In this document: positions 23,522 through 31,364 of the stretch, piece after piece
Position numbering within the stretch: the first letter of the stretch is position 1
How the letters are laid out: every line of letters starts with the position of its first letter
IMG/VR virus record: IMGVR_UViG_3300050014_000810
Location: 1-36,136 of that record
Length of the DNA: 36,136 bases
Direction: 5' to 3' (one strand)
Source: a virus
Program-made: the position numbers and the translations under genes
Notes under the pieces: generated by a model
What the model saw: only the letters and a program-made list of their open reading frames with translations
Databases searched by the model: none
Told to the model about the DNA's origin: nothing

Positions 23522-24337
23522 TCAATTCCCTTCGTAAGCCCACCCATTGCGGCCGAAACCCCACAATTCCGGGGAAAACAACTTACGCAACATCTCGCGC
23601 CGCGCCTCATCGACATGCGCCTCGAAGCTTTTCAGAAACTCCGCCGCGCGAGCCGGATCTCCGAGCTCGTGGTCGACAATTCTTAGAGCCAGATAGGCGG
23701 CGTAGTCCAGCATCGGCAGGTGGTAGTCCTCAGGAATCTCTGGATAAATATCGAGATTCTCGAGCGTGAACGAAGTCTGTGGCAAACGGCAGATGCGCAG
23801 CTGCACAGTGCACCCGGCGTAGTCTACGTCGGGCGGCGGGTAGAGCCGCATCAGCATGGTGCCGCGCGAACCCTTCGAGTCGACAGTGGTGCCTTCGTCG
23901 GTGGTGAACGCCATCGGCTTGCCAGGTGTCAGTCTGGCCAACTCGCTCGGGTTGAAAAAGTATGTGTCCGGCACCGTGTAAGTGCTGAGCTGCGAATGCC
24001 CTGCACGCGCCAGATCCGCCTTGTCAGGATACAGCGACCCGGTATAAGCGCCCCCGGACCAGATGCCGTTGCCCATGAAGCGCGCCGAGATGACAGCCAC
24101 GACGGAAGGGTCGAGCGGGTAATTTTCCTGGTAGGCGACAGTGGTGAATTGGGTCAGCGAGGATGGCGTCGCGTCGCGGATGCACAGCGAGCGCCGGGCG
24201 AACCGGCGCTGCGCTTCGTTCATGAACCCGATGAGTGTCGTGTCCGACCAGAGATAATCCTGAGCGCCGGCTACGCGGTCAGATCTGTCGTGAAGAATGT
24301 CCTCACGCAAAACCCGAAGCAGATCGCTGAGGAGCAT
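23522..24337 (-). CDS. Head-tail adaptor protein, 271 aa
   Basis: ATG at 24337 with a GAGAG purine stretch upstream. The N-terminus matches phage adaptor proteins: MLLSDLLRVLREDILHD, then LWSDTTLIGFMNEAQRRFAR, SLCIRDATPS and a YPLDPSVVAV strand. Later come RLYPPPDVDYAG and the helical end (PMLDYAAYLALRIVDHELGD, then FLKSFEAHVDEARREM), also typical. Adaptors bind below the portal and join it to the tail. Gene order portal, scaffold, capsid, small genes, adaptor supports the call. Confidence 0.85.
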   Translation of the reverse strand: MLLSDLLRVLREDILHDRSDRVAGAQDYLWSDTTLIGFMNEAQRRFARRSLCIRDATPSSLTQFTTVAYQENYPLDPSVVAVISARFMGNGIWSGGAYTGSLYPDKADLARAGHSQLSTYTVPDTYFFNPSELARLTPGKPMAFTTDEGTTVDSKGSRGTMLMRLYPPPDVDYAGCTVQLRICRLPQTSFTLENLDIYPEIPEDYHLPMLDYAAYLALRIVDHELGDPARAAEFLKSFEAHVDEARREMLRKLFSPELWGFGRNGWAYEGN

Positions 24338-24344
24338 CGCACTC

Positions 24345-24647
24345 TCATTCTCTCGTCTTGGTGATGACCCGGTACGGGAATCTTAGACGGTCACGATAAC
24401 CCATCACACGCCGGTTGTCGGGGTTGATGATCGGCTGCGATTGCACGGCATGGTCGAGAATGTCGACGAGAGCCGCCGGAACATCGACAGGAATGCCGGT
24501 CTTCAGCATATAGCCCTTGCCGTTGATCCCGAAAAACTGCCCGGTGGGCGGAATCTCGTCGTTGTCTTCGAGCTGGATGCGTATATAATTTGACAGCAGC
24601 CCGAGAGGAGCCTTAACAGGCGCTTTCTGCACTTGGATTTCTGACAC
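24345..24647 (-). CDS. Small phage structural protein, 100 aa
   Basis: GTG at 24647 with AGAGGTGA 5 nt upstream. The centre reads RIQLEDNDEIPPTGQFFGIN, then GKGYMLKTGIPVDVPAALVD, a pattern I know from small proteins lying near the capsid genes of phages with N4-gp56-type capsids. No enzyme motif. Probably a head or connector accessory protein. Confidence 0.7.
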   Translation of the reverse strand: MSEIQVQKAPVKAPLGLLSNYIRIQLEDNDEIPPTGQFFGINGKGYMLKTGIPVDVPAALVDILDHAVQSQPIINPDNRRVMGYRDRLRFPYRVITKTRE

Positions 24648-24661
24648 AAATCACCTCTTGT

Positions 24662-25381
24662 TTATGCCGCGAGCGTAAAGCTCGCTGTGAACTCGTAGTC
24701 GATCGACGCCGTCGAAGTCTCGCTCGGTGCCGTCGTCGGCGCATAGGTGCGAGCCGCCGTATCGATCGTGCCAGCCACTCCGTCGTCGCTCGGAACCACC
24801 CCGATCGCGGTCACCGTGGTGCCGCCACCCGTCCATGTCGAGGTGATCTTGCCGCACTTGACCATCGCGAAGTTGCCAACGGCGCCCTGACCGCAAGCGA
24901 TACCAAAATCATTGGTTTGACCGATGGCGATCGTATTGCCGGTCCCCGATCCAGCCGCCGCGTAGGCCGCGACCGTCGCACTCGTGAGCTTGGAGCACGC
25001 CCGCGAGCTTTTCAGCACCGTCGTCGCCGTCATGATCAGGCTGAGCACGTCGGTGATAGGGTTGCCATCCTGATCAGCATAGACCAGCGTGCAGGTTCCA
25101 GCGGTGATCGCCGTCGTGGTCGACGTGCCGATGATCACCTGCACAGCGAGCTTGCGCGCCTGCGGTGGCTGTACCGCGATCGTCAAAGCGACATTGGAGG
25201 GCGTCACCTGCGTAACGATCGCGGGCGTGCTGCTCGTCGTGTCAGCCGCGGCCGGCGCACGAAAACCTTGTTTGGTCGTCAAGACCTGCGCCGAAATCGC
25301 CTTGAAATTCGCATTGACCGCGCTCCACTGAAGCGCATACGCTTCGTTACCGGTCGTATCGAGCAGCGTAAGAATGGCCAT
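24662..25381 (-). CDS. Hypothetical virion protein, Thr/Ala/Ser-rich, 239 aa
   Basis: ATG at 25381 follows directly on the TAA of the preceding gene, with AGAGGA upstream. The protein is rich in Ala, Thr, Ser and Val and reads as beta-strands (KLAVQVIIGTSTTTAITAGT, then GNTIAIGQTNDFGIACGQ). There is no signal peptide and no known motif. In this position it may be a head decoration, head-completion or minor capsid protein; it is not a match to any family I can name. Confidence 0.65.
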   Translation of the reverse strand: MAILTLLDTTGNEAYALQWSAVNANFKAISAQVLTTKQGFRAPAAADTTSSTPAIVTQVTPSNVALTIAVQPPQARKLAVQVIIGTSTTTAITAGTCTLVYADQDGNPITDVLSLIMTATTVLKSSRACSKLTSATVAAYAAAGSGTGNTIAIGQTNDFGIACGQGAVGNFAMVKCGKITSTWTGGGTTVTAIGVVPSDDGVAGTIDTAARTYAPTTAPSETSTASIDYEFTASFTLAA

Positions 25382-25642
25382 TTAATCCTCTTTCTCATCA
25401 GCCTCTGAAGAGGCTTCTTTGAACGCGGCGGCGAATGAATCTGGCGGTGAAGTCTCTTTCGGCATTGCCTTGTCGGCGATCGCCTCGATGAACTCGAGGG
25501 CCTTCTTCAGGTCCTCGAACACGTATTCACGCTCCGCGTCGCGCCATTTCGAGTCGGGCTTGTTGTTGGCTTCCTTGATCTTCGGATCAGTGGCCCGGAC
25601 GACGTAGCCGTTGTCGGCACGCTCGATGCGGATACAGCACAT
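25382..25642 (-). CDS. Small hypothetical head-region protein, 86 aa
   Basis: I use ATG 25642, which has GAGG about 9 nt upstream; an ATG at 25657 overlaps the previous stop (ATGA) and would add five residues. The product reads MCCIRIERADNGYVVRATDP, then EYVFEDLKKALEFIEAIADK, and ends in an acidic tail. The layout (short beta part, then a helix after YVFED) is one I know from small phage head-region proteins. Function unknown. Confidence 0.65.
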   Translation of the reverse strand: MCCIRIERADNGYVVRATDPKIKEANNKPDSKWRDAEREYVFEDLKKALEFIEAIADKAMPKETSPPDSFAAAFKEASSEADEKED

Positions 25643-25656
25643 GGACTCGAGCCTCA

Positions 25657-26118
25657 TCAGCCGAAAGCAACCCAGACATAGAGATCGCCAGTGAGATTGG
25701 CAGGCGCCGCGGAACTTCCACCCGTGCCAAAGGTGCACTGCGGCGTGCCGGGAGCAGGACTCGACTCGACCACTGACACCGTTCCGCTGGTGCCGTCACC
25801 GGGAGCATTGCCACCATAGGCGACTTCCGTCACCGTCACGATCGTGCCATTGGTGACAACGAACGAAGACGTGTCGACCGCCTGCGTGGACGCGATCACC
25901 GAAATCGAATCAGTGGCCGCCATACCTTCGGCCCACTCATAGGAAGAGGCCGTAGTCATATTCCAGAGCTTCACATATCGTGGTGTGAAACCGACCGGCA
26001 CGACGATGCCACCGGTGTTACCGTCGCCGGTATAATAGCCGTTGGCGAAATTGCAGACGCCGGCCGACTGATCGAGGACGGGAACTCCGTTGAGCGTGTT
26101 CCCAGTGTTCGCTGCCAT
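25657..26118 (-). CDS. Head decoration protein candidate, 153 aa
   Basis: ATG at 26118 with GGAG just upstream. Gly, Thr, Ser and Val dominate; segments such as GGIVVPVGFTPRYVKLWNMT and SFVVTNGTIVTVTEVAYGG read as beta-strands. It is placed directly after the major capsid gene, a common site for decoration or cement proteins. Assignment rests on position and composition. Confidence 0.65.
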   Translation of the reverse strand: MAANTGNTLNGVPVLDQSAGVCNFANGYYTGDGNTGGIVVPVGFTPRYVKLWNMTTASSYEWAEGMAATDSISVIASTQAVDTSSFVVTNGTIVTVTEVAYGGNAPGDGTSGTVSVVESSPAPGTPQCTFGTGGSSAAPANLTGDLYVWVAFG

Positions 26119-26149
26119 TGTGGTCTCCGTTCAAATTCCTGAGGTCGAA

Positions 26150-26175
26150 GAACGAGTGGCCGTGACCCCTCGTTC
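26150..26175 (-). promoter_or_regulatory. Hairpin downstream of the major capsid gene
   Basis: GAACGAG and CTCGTTC pair across a 12-nt loop in the gap after the capsid stop. The leftward RNA shows only a short TT after it. A partial terminator or 3'-end stabiliser for the capsid transcript is plausible. Confidence 0.45.
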
Positions 26176-26186
26176 ACAGCGAACTA

Positions 26187-27242
26187 TTAGTCGGTGGCAC
26201 CGACTTCGAGACGCGCCAGCCAAGCATCCTGAAGGATGATGGTCGTGGTCCAGAGCTTCCAGCCGACCGTACCGCGCTGCCCGAGAGGGTCGCCTGCCGC
26301 CGGCTTGGGGTTGACCACCATCGGCGTCATCGAAGACTTGCCCTTCAAGGGCACGATGCCGAAGCAATCGCGCGAGAAGACCAAAATCGGATAGACGTCG
26401 CTGGTTGCGCTGGAACCGGTGTAGCGAAGGCCGGCCGCGACGGCCGAACCACCGGCGCCGAGCCAGGGGGTCATGACGGTGGAGGTGAGATAACGCACCT
26501 GCTCGCAGGAGCCGATCTCGCCTTCGAACGGCGTGGTGTGCGGGCCGTAATCCGCAACCACTTTGAAGCCCGTCAGCGAGCGGATGTCGGTTTCGAGATC
26601 CGGATGACAGACAGCCATGAAGGAAGCTTCGACCGACTTCGTGTTGAAGTCGGTGGACGAAGCGACCACCTGGGTGATCTTCTTGGCGTTCTGGCGGTTG
26701 AGGGCGGTCGTGACGCGGCGCTGATCCTGCAAGGAGATCGCGGTGACGATGCTGGAACGACCCGCGACGCTGTTGGCGTAGAAGACGTTGGTTCCGGCCT
26801 TGAGCACGTTGAAGCGCAAGGTCTCGACGGTGACCGCGGCCTGTTCACCCAGGATGTCGGTCATTTGCTGCAAGATCGGATCGGTATGCACGTCTTCGAT
26901 GACGTCGGTGATCACCATGAAGTCGCCGTACTGAGCCAGCGTCGCGGTGTAGTCCTGGTTGGTCAGGACCGAGCCGGAGGGAGTCACACCCTCGATGAGC
27001 GGGGTCGTAGCGACTGGAATGAAGAAAGCCGAGGATCCGGTGCTGTCGGGACCTGCCGCGCCGGTGGCGCCCTGCATGAAGTAACGACGGAACTTGGCGG
27101 TCTGCGTCGAATTGGTCGGCAGCGGGTAAACCTGCCCGAACTTCTCCAGATGCAGATAAGGCATTGCGCGCTTGAGCATGCGGACAACGCTGTAGGCGGC
27201 GACGGCTGGCGAAATGTCACCATACCCTGTAACTGCTGCCAC
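26187..27242 (-). CDS. Major capsid protein, N4-gp56 family, 351 aa
   Basis: GTG start at 27242 with AAGGAG 7 nt upstream. The whole length fits the N4-gp56 capsid family: TGYGDISPAVAAYSVVRMLK, then PYLHLEKFGQVYPLPTNSTQ, TAKFRRY, TPLIEGVTPSG, ATLAQYGDFMVITDVIEDVH and, near the end, VGWKLWTTTIILQDAWLARL. The protein forms the HK97-fold shell. The scaffold gene lies just upstream, as expected. Length is near the usual range. A 142-bp leader precedes it, unusual in such a packed genome and consistent with extra control of this highly expressed gene. Confidence 0.95.
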   Translation of the reverse strand: MAAVTGYGDISPAVAAYSVVRMLKRAMPYLHLEKFGQVYPLPTNSTQTAKFRRYFMQGATGAAGPDSTGSSAFFIPVATTPLIEGVTPSGSVLTNQDYTATLAQYGDFMVITDVIEDVHTDPILQQMTDILGEQAAVTVETLRFNVLKAGTNVFYANSVAGRSSIVTAISLQDQRRVTTALNRQNAKKITQVVASSTDFNTKSVEASFMAVCHPDLETDIRSLTGFKVVADYGPHTTPFEGEIGSCEQVRYLTSTVMTPWLGAGGSAVAAGLRYTGSSATSDVYPILVFSRDCFGIVPLKGKSSMTPMVVNPKPAAGDPLGQRGTVGWKLWTTTIILQDAWLARLEVGATD

Positions 27243-27384
27243 GATATTTCTCCTTGGATGTCAAGAGTTTACTAATTGACTAAACAATTTAGTTCTGCCT
27301 GATCGTCCAAGGAGTGCCCGCTTGTTTGGGACTCTGGCGCAGCGCGTCGCTATGTAGTGGCCTACTACAACTTATTGTCAGTAG
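27243..27384 (-). promoter_or_regulatory. 142-bp leader between scaffold and capsid genes
   Basis: The longest gap in the head operon. It holds a hairpin (TGTAGT/ACTACA, 27353-27369, loop GGCCT) and an AT-rich dyad (GTTTA 27267-27271 with TAAAC 27281-27285, nested with AATTG/CAATT). No good -35/-10 pair was found on the minus strand. A translational control leader or a phage-specific promoter is possible; neither is proven. Confidence 0.35.
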
Positions 27385-28284
27385 TCAACTCTGGTCGAAC
27401 TGTTTCGCAAAGGTTGCAAAAGCAGAGTCGAAGTCGAGTGGATTGATTCCCGCCGACACGTTGGTCCGTTTGCTCGGTACTGGTGCCAATCTGGCAGCCG
27501 CTTGTTTGGCTGCCGGAGTGAGTGCCGGTGCCACGGGAACTGAAGCAGCAGCAGGAATTACTGTTCCCGACTGCTTCCTCCACGTGTCGATGAGGTGCTG
27601 CACCTCTTCGGTCGTGCCTTGCTGGATGACATGATTGTAGGCGTTCCTCAAATAGCCCGGCTGCTCTTGCGCCCAGTTCACTACCTTGTCCCGCACGTCG
27701 GCGTAATCTTCAACCGCGCTCTCCAAGTCGGCGACATGCGTGCGGCCGGAAAGCTCTTGCAGCGTCGCCATCATCGGGCGGATCTGCGCGCCGATCTGGT
27801 CGAAGGCATAAGACAACAGATCCCGATACTCGGCCTTGCGCAGCAGTGCTTCGCCACGCCTCACATCGGGCCAGTCTTTTTCATAAGTTGCGAGAAGCGT
27901 CTTCTCCTCCGGCGAAAACATCTCCGGTTCCGGCGCCGGCTGCTGCACTCGCGGCTGCTGGACCCGAGGCTGTTCGGGCAGCTTGGAGGCCTGCTTCAGG
28001 GTGTCCATGAAGGCGCGAAGCGTTTCGGCATCCTGAGAATTGTCCACAGGAATTTTCGGCTCTGCTACCGGCTCCGGCTCGATTACAGGGGTCAGAACCG
28101 GGTCTTTGCCTGACGGCGGCAACGAATCATCCGGTGTCTCTACCGGTTTGGCGACCGGCGCTATATCTGATCTGATGTCCTCCGCCGTCACGGCGGGCTT
28201 ATCCGCCTGCGAACTGAACTCGGCGAAGGCGGCATCGAACGGGTCCGGCTCGACGGCCGGGGTCACAACAACTGGGTCGGCCAC
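27385..28284 (-). CDS. Scaffolding protein, 299 aa
   Basis: GTG at 28284 with AAGGAG about 8 nt upstream. The first ~110 residues are acidic, Pro-rich and disordered, with a RVQQP pair at about residue 106-115; the centre (LLATYEKDWPDVRRGEALLR, then LLSYAFDQIGAQIRPMMATL) is helical; the C-terminus is basic-amphipathic (NPLDFDSAFATFAKQF). Interestingly, a DPFDAAFAEF near the start echoes this DFDSAFATF at the end. Gene order (portal, scaffold, capsid) and make-up fit a scaffold with a C-terminal capsid-binding helix. Confidence 0.85.
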   Translation of the reverse strand: MADPVVVTPAVEPDPFDAAFAEFSSQADKPAVTAEDIRSDIAPVAKPVETPDDSLPPSGKDPVLTPVIEPEPVAEPKIPVDNSQDAETLRAFMDTLKQASKLPEQPRVQQPRVQQPAPEPEMFSPEEKTLLATYEKDWPDVRRGEALLRKAEYRDLLSYAFDQIGAQIRPMMATLQELSGRTHVADLESAVEDYADVRDKVVNWAQEQPGYLRNAYNHVIQQGTTEEVQHLIDTWRKQSGTVIPAAASVPVAPALTPAAKQAAARLAPVPSKRTNVSAGINPLDFDSAFATFAKQFDQS

Positions 28285-28294
28285 TAGGGGCTCC

Positions 28295-28537
28295 TTATTC
28301 TCGAGTATCTGAGTTGATGGGTTTACGCGTCAGGACCTTGAGCAGGTCACTGTAAGCCTGGCATTTGCCCTGCTGGGCCGGGAAGTCCACCGGGAGGCTG
28401 TAGACCAGGCCCGCCTTGGCCTGCTCCAGCAGGCAGGCCACCAAGCCCAGAATTGTCAATTGGAGCGGGTTGTCCACCGCCGCCTGGAACTGCCGCTGGA
28501 GCTCCGCCTCCATCGCTCTGTGATCCAGCTTTTGCAC
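28295..28537 (-). CDS. Small protein overlapping the portal 3' end, 80 aa
   Basis: I choose GTG 28537 with AAAGGATTGGAAG just upstream. An ATG at 28513 lacks a site. The product reads VQKLDHRAMEAELQRQFQAA, then LTILGLVACLLEQAKAGLVY, and ends in a basic tail. About 190 nt overlap the portal end, where the portal is Gly/Pro-rich and weakly constrained. Small helical proteins after the portal are common in phages. Overlap this long is unusual but both frames look coding. Confidence 0.6.
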   Translation of the reverse strand: MQKLDHRAMEAELQRQFQAAVDNPLQLTILGLVACLLEQAKAGLVYSLPVDFPAQQGKCQAYSDLLKVLTRKPINSDTRE

Positions 28538-30683
28538 CTTCCAATCCTTTCTCCAGTATGGCGAGCGCCGTGTCGACCATTTCCGCATCGGCGCCGGCTG
28601 CGTTCTTCTGACCCTGCGCGATGCCCTTGTAGGCATCCGACAAGAGCTTGCGCACGTTGGCCTCGTTGAGCTCCTGCTCGCGCTGGTCGATCTTGTCTTG
28701 CTGCGCGGATTGGGCGGCCTGGCGACGTGTCGCCTCGGCCTGCGGCACCAGCAGGTCCTCCAGGTCGCGCACCCGCAGCCGCGCGTCCACCAGCTTGCGC
28801 TCGTCGACGTGCAGCATTTCCTCCGGACGCAGAGTCTGTGCGAGGGAGTCCACCTGGATGCCGCGGATCTCCTTGGCCATCAGCGATGTCGCGCCGCGGG
28901 CGATGACGTCGTAGTCACCGTCCTCGGCCAGCTCCGGATTGAATTTTCTATTGAACTGCACCAACGACTGAATGACGCTCATGGTGAAGCGGTCGAAGTT
29001 GCGGATGATCTGCTTGAACGGCAACGCGGCGTTGCCGCGCAGCATGCTGGCCCCGGCCGCGGTACGCATCGGCTCACTGGGGGCCTGTGACATGTCACCG
29101 CCGGTGGCTGGGCCCACGAACGTCTCGGCGTCGGCGAAGCGCATGAACAGCTCGACGATCTGCTCGAGTTCTTGCAAATGCGAGTCGACCTTGACTTCGC
29201 GAATAGCTGGCCATTGCGAGGTCGGGCCTTCGTCGTCCCGGTAGAAATGCTTGTACGCCGTCAGCGACGTCAGATCCTGGTCCGGGCGCAGCAACGCGGT
29301 GTTGAGCTCCAGGATCGGGCCGCACACGACGCTGGCGTTGTCCATCATCATGCGCGCCGCGTGGCAGATCGACATCTGCGTGTCACGCATCACGTTGGGC
29401 AGCCCGAACCCGATCACCGAAGTGTCGTCGCGATCGAATAGAAACGTGTGGCAGGTGTTGACGTCGACGTCGAGCTCGACCCAAGGGTTCATTACTGCCT
29501 TGATCACATAGCCCTCGACCAACCAGATCTCCGCGTCGATCTCTTCGGCGAGCTTGTCTTCTGGCACGTCGACGCCGGCCATCTGAAGATACTGACCATT
29601 CACAGGACCGTGCCAGGACAGCACCTCGTACTTCATGGTCTCGGTCTTCATCTCGTTGACGTTGACCTTGACACCCATTGCACGCAGCTCGGTCTCGAAC
29701 ACCTGCGGACGGTAGTTGCCGACCGGGTGCGCGGTGATGTACTGCTTGATCACGTCACCGAAGAAATCTTCGCGCTTGGCCAGTGCACGCAGCTGCGTCC
29801 GGCTCATGACTTTGCGGACGAAGTAGCCATCCATGCTCTCCAATGTCTTGGCCGACATGTCAGGGTAAAAATCCCAGATGGAGAGCCACTCGAACATCGG
29901 CTTGTACGCTGTCACCCTCTTGGGGCGCGGCACGGGAGGGTTGGTCTTGTCGTTCATCTCCCAGGCGACGGTCTTATATGGCGTGGCGAACGGCCCGCGC
30001 AAAATGCCGAGACCAAAGATAATGCCGGACTGCACGACCTCGGTATTGAGCGCGACATAGTCGTAAGTCTGATCGCCGCCGAGCTCTTGCAACTGGTCGT
30101 CGATCAGAAGAGAGAGTCTCTCCGCGCGCGATTCCGCGAGCGTGTGGATGGCGTTCATCACGTAATCGAGGTCCATGTCCGGCTGCATGCCGGCCGCCTG
30201 ATCCTGAGTCGACTGATCCTTGATCGCCTGCATCACGTCCTTGACATCCATGTCCGGCGTCGGACTGGCGGTGATCTTCCAATTGCGTTCGGTGCCGGGG
30301 AACATCAAATCCATGATGCGAGACAGCACGCTGATGCACTTGACACGCGTGATCTTCGGATAGGCTCTGGATCGTTGCGGCGACAGCTGCTTGTCTAGCT
30401 CCGGATCGTAGAATCCCAGGTACTGGCGAAGATTACGCAGCCAGCGCAACTCGGCGATGGCTCGATCGGCACGGTACTGGTTGAACAGTCTGTCCAGGTT
30501 CTGCCCGAGCGCTTTGAGCTCATCCGAGTTGATTTTTCTGACAGGGGCATCTTCGCCGGGGACTTGCACCGCCGGCGGCGTCAGGTTGTCGAGCAGCGTC
30601 GCGGTGGCCTGCGGGAACGACAAGCCGGCGGGAGACGCTGACGCGGCGTAAGCGTTCACACCGATGTTGTTGCGCGTGACCAT
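28347..30683 (-). CDS. Portal protein, 778 aa
   Basis: ATG at 30683 with AAGGAA 5 nt upstream. Residues ~60-130 contain RADRAIAELRWLRNLRQYLG, then PQRSRAYPKITRVKC and DLMFPGTERNWKITASP, typical of podovirus-type portals. Later segments (NTCHTFLFDRDDTSVIGFGL, then PNVMRDTQMSICHAARMMMD) and the wing/crown helices (QAEATRRQAAQSAQQDKIDQ) also fit. The last ~50 residues are Gly/Pro-rich, overlapped by the next gene. It forms the 12-fold ring through which DNA passes. Length is at the upper end of the family. Confidence 0.92.
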   Translation of the reverse strand: MVTRNNIGVNAYAASASPAGLSFPQATATLLDNLTPPAVQVPGEDAPVRKINSDELKALGQNLDRLFNQYRADRAIAELRWLRNLRQYLGFYDPELDKQLSPQRSRAYPKITRVKCISVLSRIMDLMFPGTERNWKITASPTPDMDVKDVMQAIKDQSTQDQAAGMQPDMDLDYVMNAIHTLAESRAERLSLLIDDQLQELGGDQTYDYVALNTEVVQSGIIFGLGILRGPFATPYKTVAWEMNDKTNPPVPRPKRVTAYKPMFEWLSIWDFYPDMSAKTLESMDGYFVRKVMSRTQLRALAKREDFFGDVIKQYITAHPVGNYRPQVFETELRAMGVKVNVNEMKTETMKYEVLSWHGPVNGQYLQMAGVDVPEDKLAEEIDAEIWLVEGYVIKAVMNPWVELDVDVNTCHTFLFDRDDTSVIGFGLPNVMRDTQMSICHAARMMMDNASVVCGPILELNTALLRPDQDLTSLTAYKHFYRDDEGPTSQWPAIREVKVDSHLQELEQIVELFMRFADAETFVGPATGGDMSQAPSEPMRTAAGASMLRGNAALPFKQIIRNFDRFTMSVIQSLVQFNRKFNPELAEDGDYDVIARGATSLMAKEIRGIQVDSLAQTLRPEEMLHVDERKLVDARLRVRDLEDLLVPQAEATRRQAAQSAQQDKIDQREQELNEANVRKLLSDAYKGIAQGQKNAAGADAEMVDTALAILEKGLEGAKAGSQSDGGGAPAAVPGGGGQPAPIDNSGLGGLPAGAGQGGPGLQPPGGLPGPAGQMPGLQ

Positions 30684-30692
30684 CGTCGTTCC

Positions 30693-30887
30693 TTATTCTA
30701 TCTGTGCCCACTTATCAAAAGCCTCGCAGAACTCTCTCCACTCACGAGCCGGAGGCCGAGGAATCGGCTTCTCTGTGAATTGTCGCCATCCATCAAGTAC
30801 CGCGTGCCGGAGCTTATACAACCACCGATAGCGATGGTAGAGCAGGTGCCATTGCCACCAGATGGCGTTGCGTGTGCGTGTGATCAT
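30693..30887 (-). CDS. Small aromatic/basic hypothetical protein, 64 aa
   Basis: ATG at 30887 with GAGGAA upstream. Its first half is rich in Trp, Tyr, His and Arg (MITRTRNAIWWQWHLLYHRY), with no clear membrane span. The translation start region is almost the same as the portal's (GGAACGACGATGRTCACRCGCA), suggesting a local duplication. No family recognised. Confidence 0.55.
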   Translation of the reverse strand: MITRTRNAIWWQWHLLYHRYRWLYKLRHAVLDGWRQFTEKPIPRPPAREWREFCEAFDKWAQIE

Positions 30888-30904
30888 CGTCGTTCCTCAG
30901 GTTG

Positions 30905-31354
30905 TCAGACGTTTGAATACTTCATCAAGTCTGCGGATAAGGTTTCACGCTGCAAATAAGGTTCCACACACCGCAGCATCCTGGTAACAGCGCGCGCTCC
31001 TGCCTCTTCCGACGACTGAGCCGGCACGTCGGGTCGCGGCGGCCATTGTGCGTAGGCCCGTCCCTCACCGATGCGGACCGACTGCACCCAATAGGTGTCG
31101 TTGCCGTCAAGAAACACCTGGCCATTGAAGTGAGACTCCGGTTGGTCTCCCCAAACCCTGACGATGATCATCGGCACCACCTCTCCCGCCTGGTGCTCAT
31201 TACCGACGTGCAGCTGGGTGCCAGAGAGGGTCTGAAGTCGCATCGGCCCCGCCGCCGCCACCGCGGCCGCGGCGTCCTTCCGGCGCTTGTTGATGTAGTA
31301 GACGTCGGTTTCAGACAAAGTATAGAGCACGAAGTGCCCAACAGTCGGGGTCAT
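30905..31354 (-). CDS. Phage protein of the head-region P-V-G-H-F-V-L-Y type, 149 aa
   Basis: I start at ATG 31354 (AGGAG 8 nt upstream), just past the terminase stop; the frame extends to 31531 but that part only overlaps terminase. The product begins MTPTVGHFVLYTLSETDVYY and has VPMIIVRVWGDQPESHFNGQ, then VFLDGNDTYWVQSVRIG and QWPPRP. Proteins of this kind (GxxVxY start, VF.DGNDT.WV..V centre) are common in phages beside the terminase and portal, role unknown. The C-terminal ~40 residues are an extra helical part. Confidence 0.7.
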   Translation of the reverse strand: MTPTVGHFVLYTLSETDVYYINKRRKDAAAAVAAAGPMRLQTLSGTQLHVGNEHQAGEVVPMIIVRVWGDQPESHFNGQVFLDGNDTYWVQSVRIGEGRAYAQWPPRPDVPAQSSEEAGARAVTRMLRCVEPYLQRETLSADLMKYSNV

Positions 31355-31364
31355 AAGCACACTC

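Noticed and set aside
29448-30398. 316-codon plus-strand frame opposite the portal gene
   Set aside because: Antisense shadow of the portal, rich in His, Leu and Arg, with no recognisable domain.
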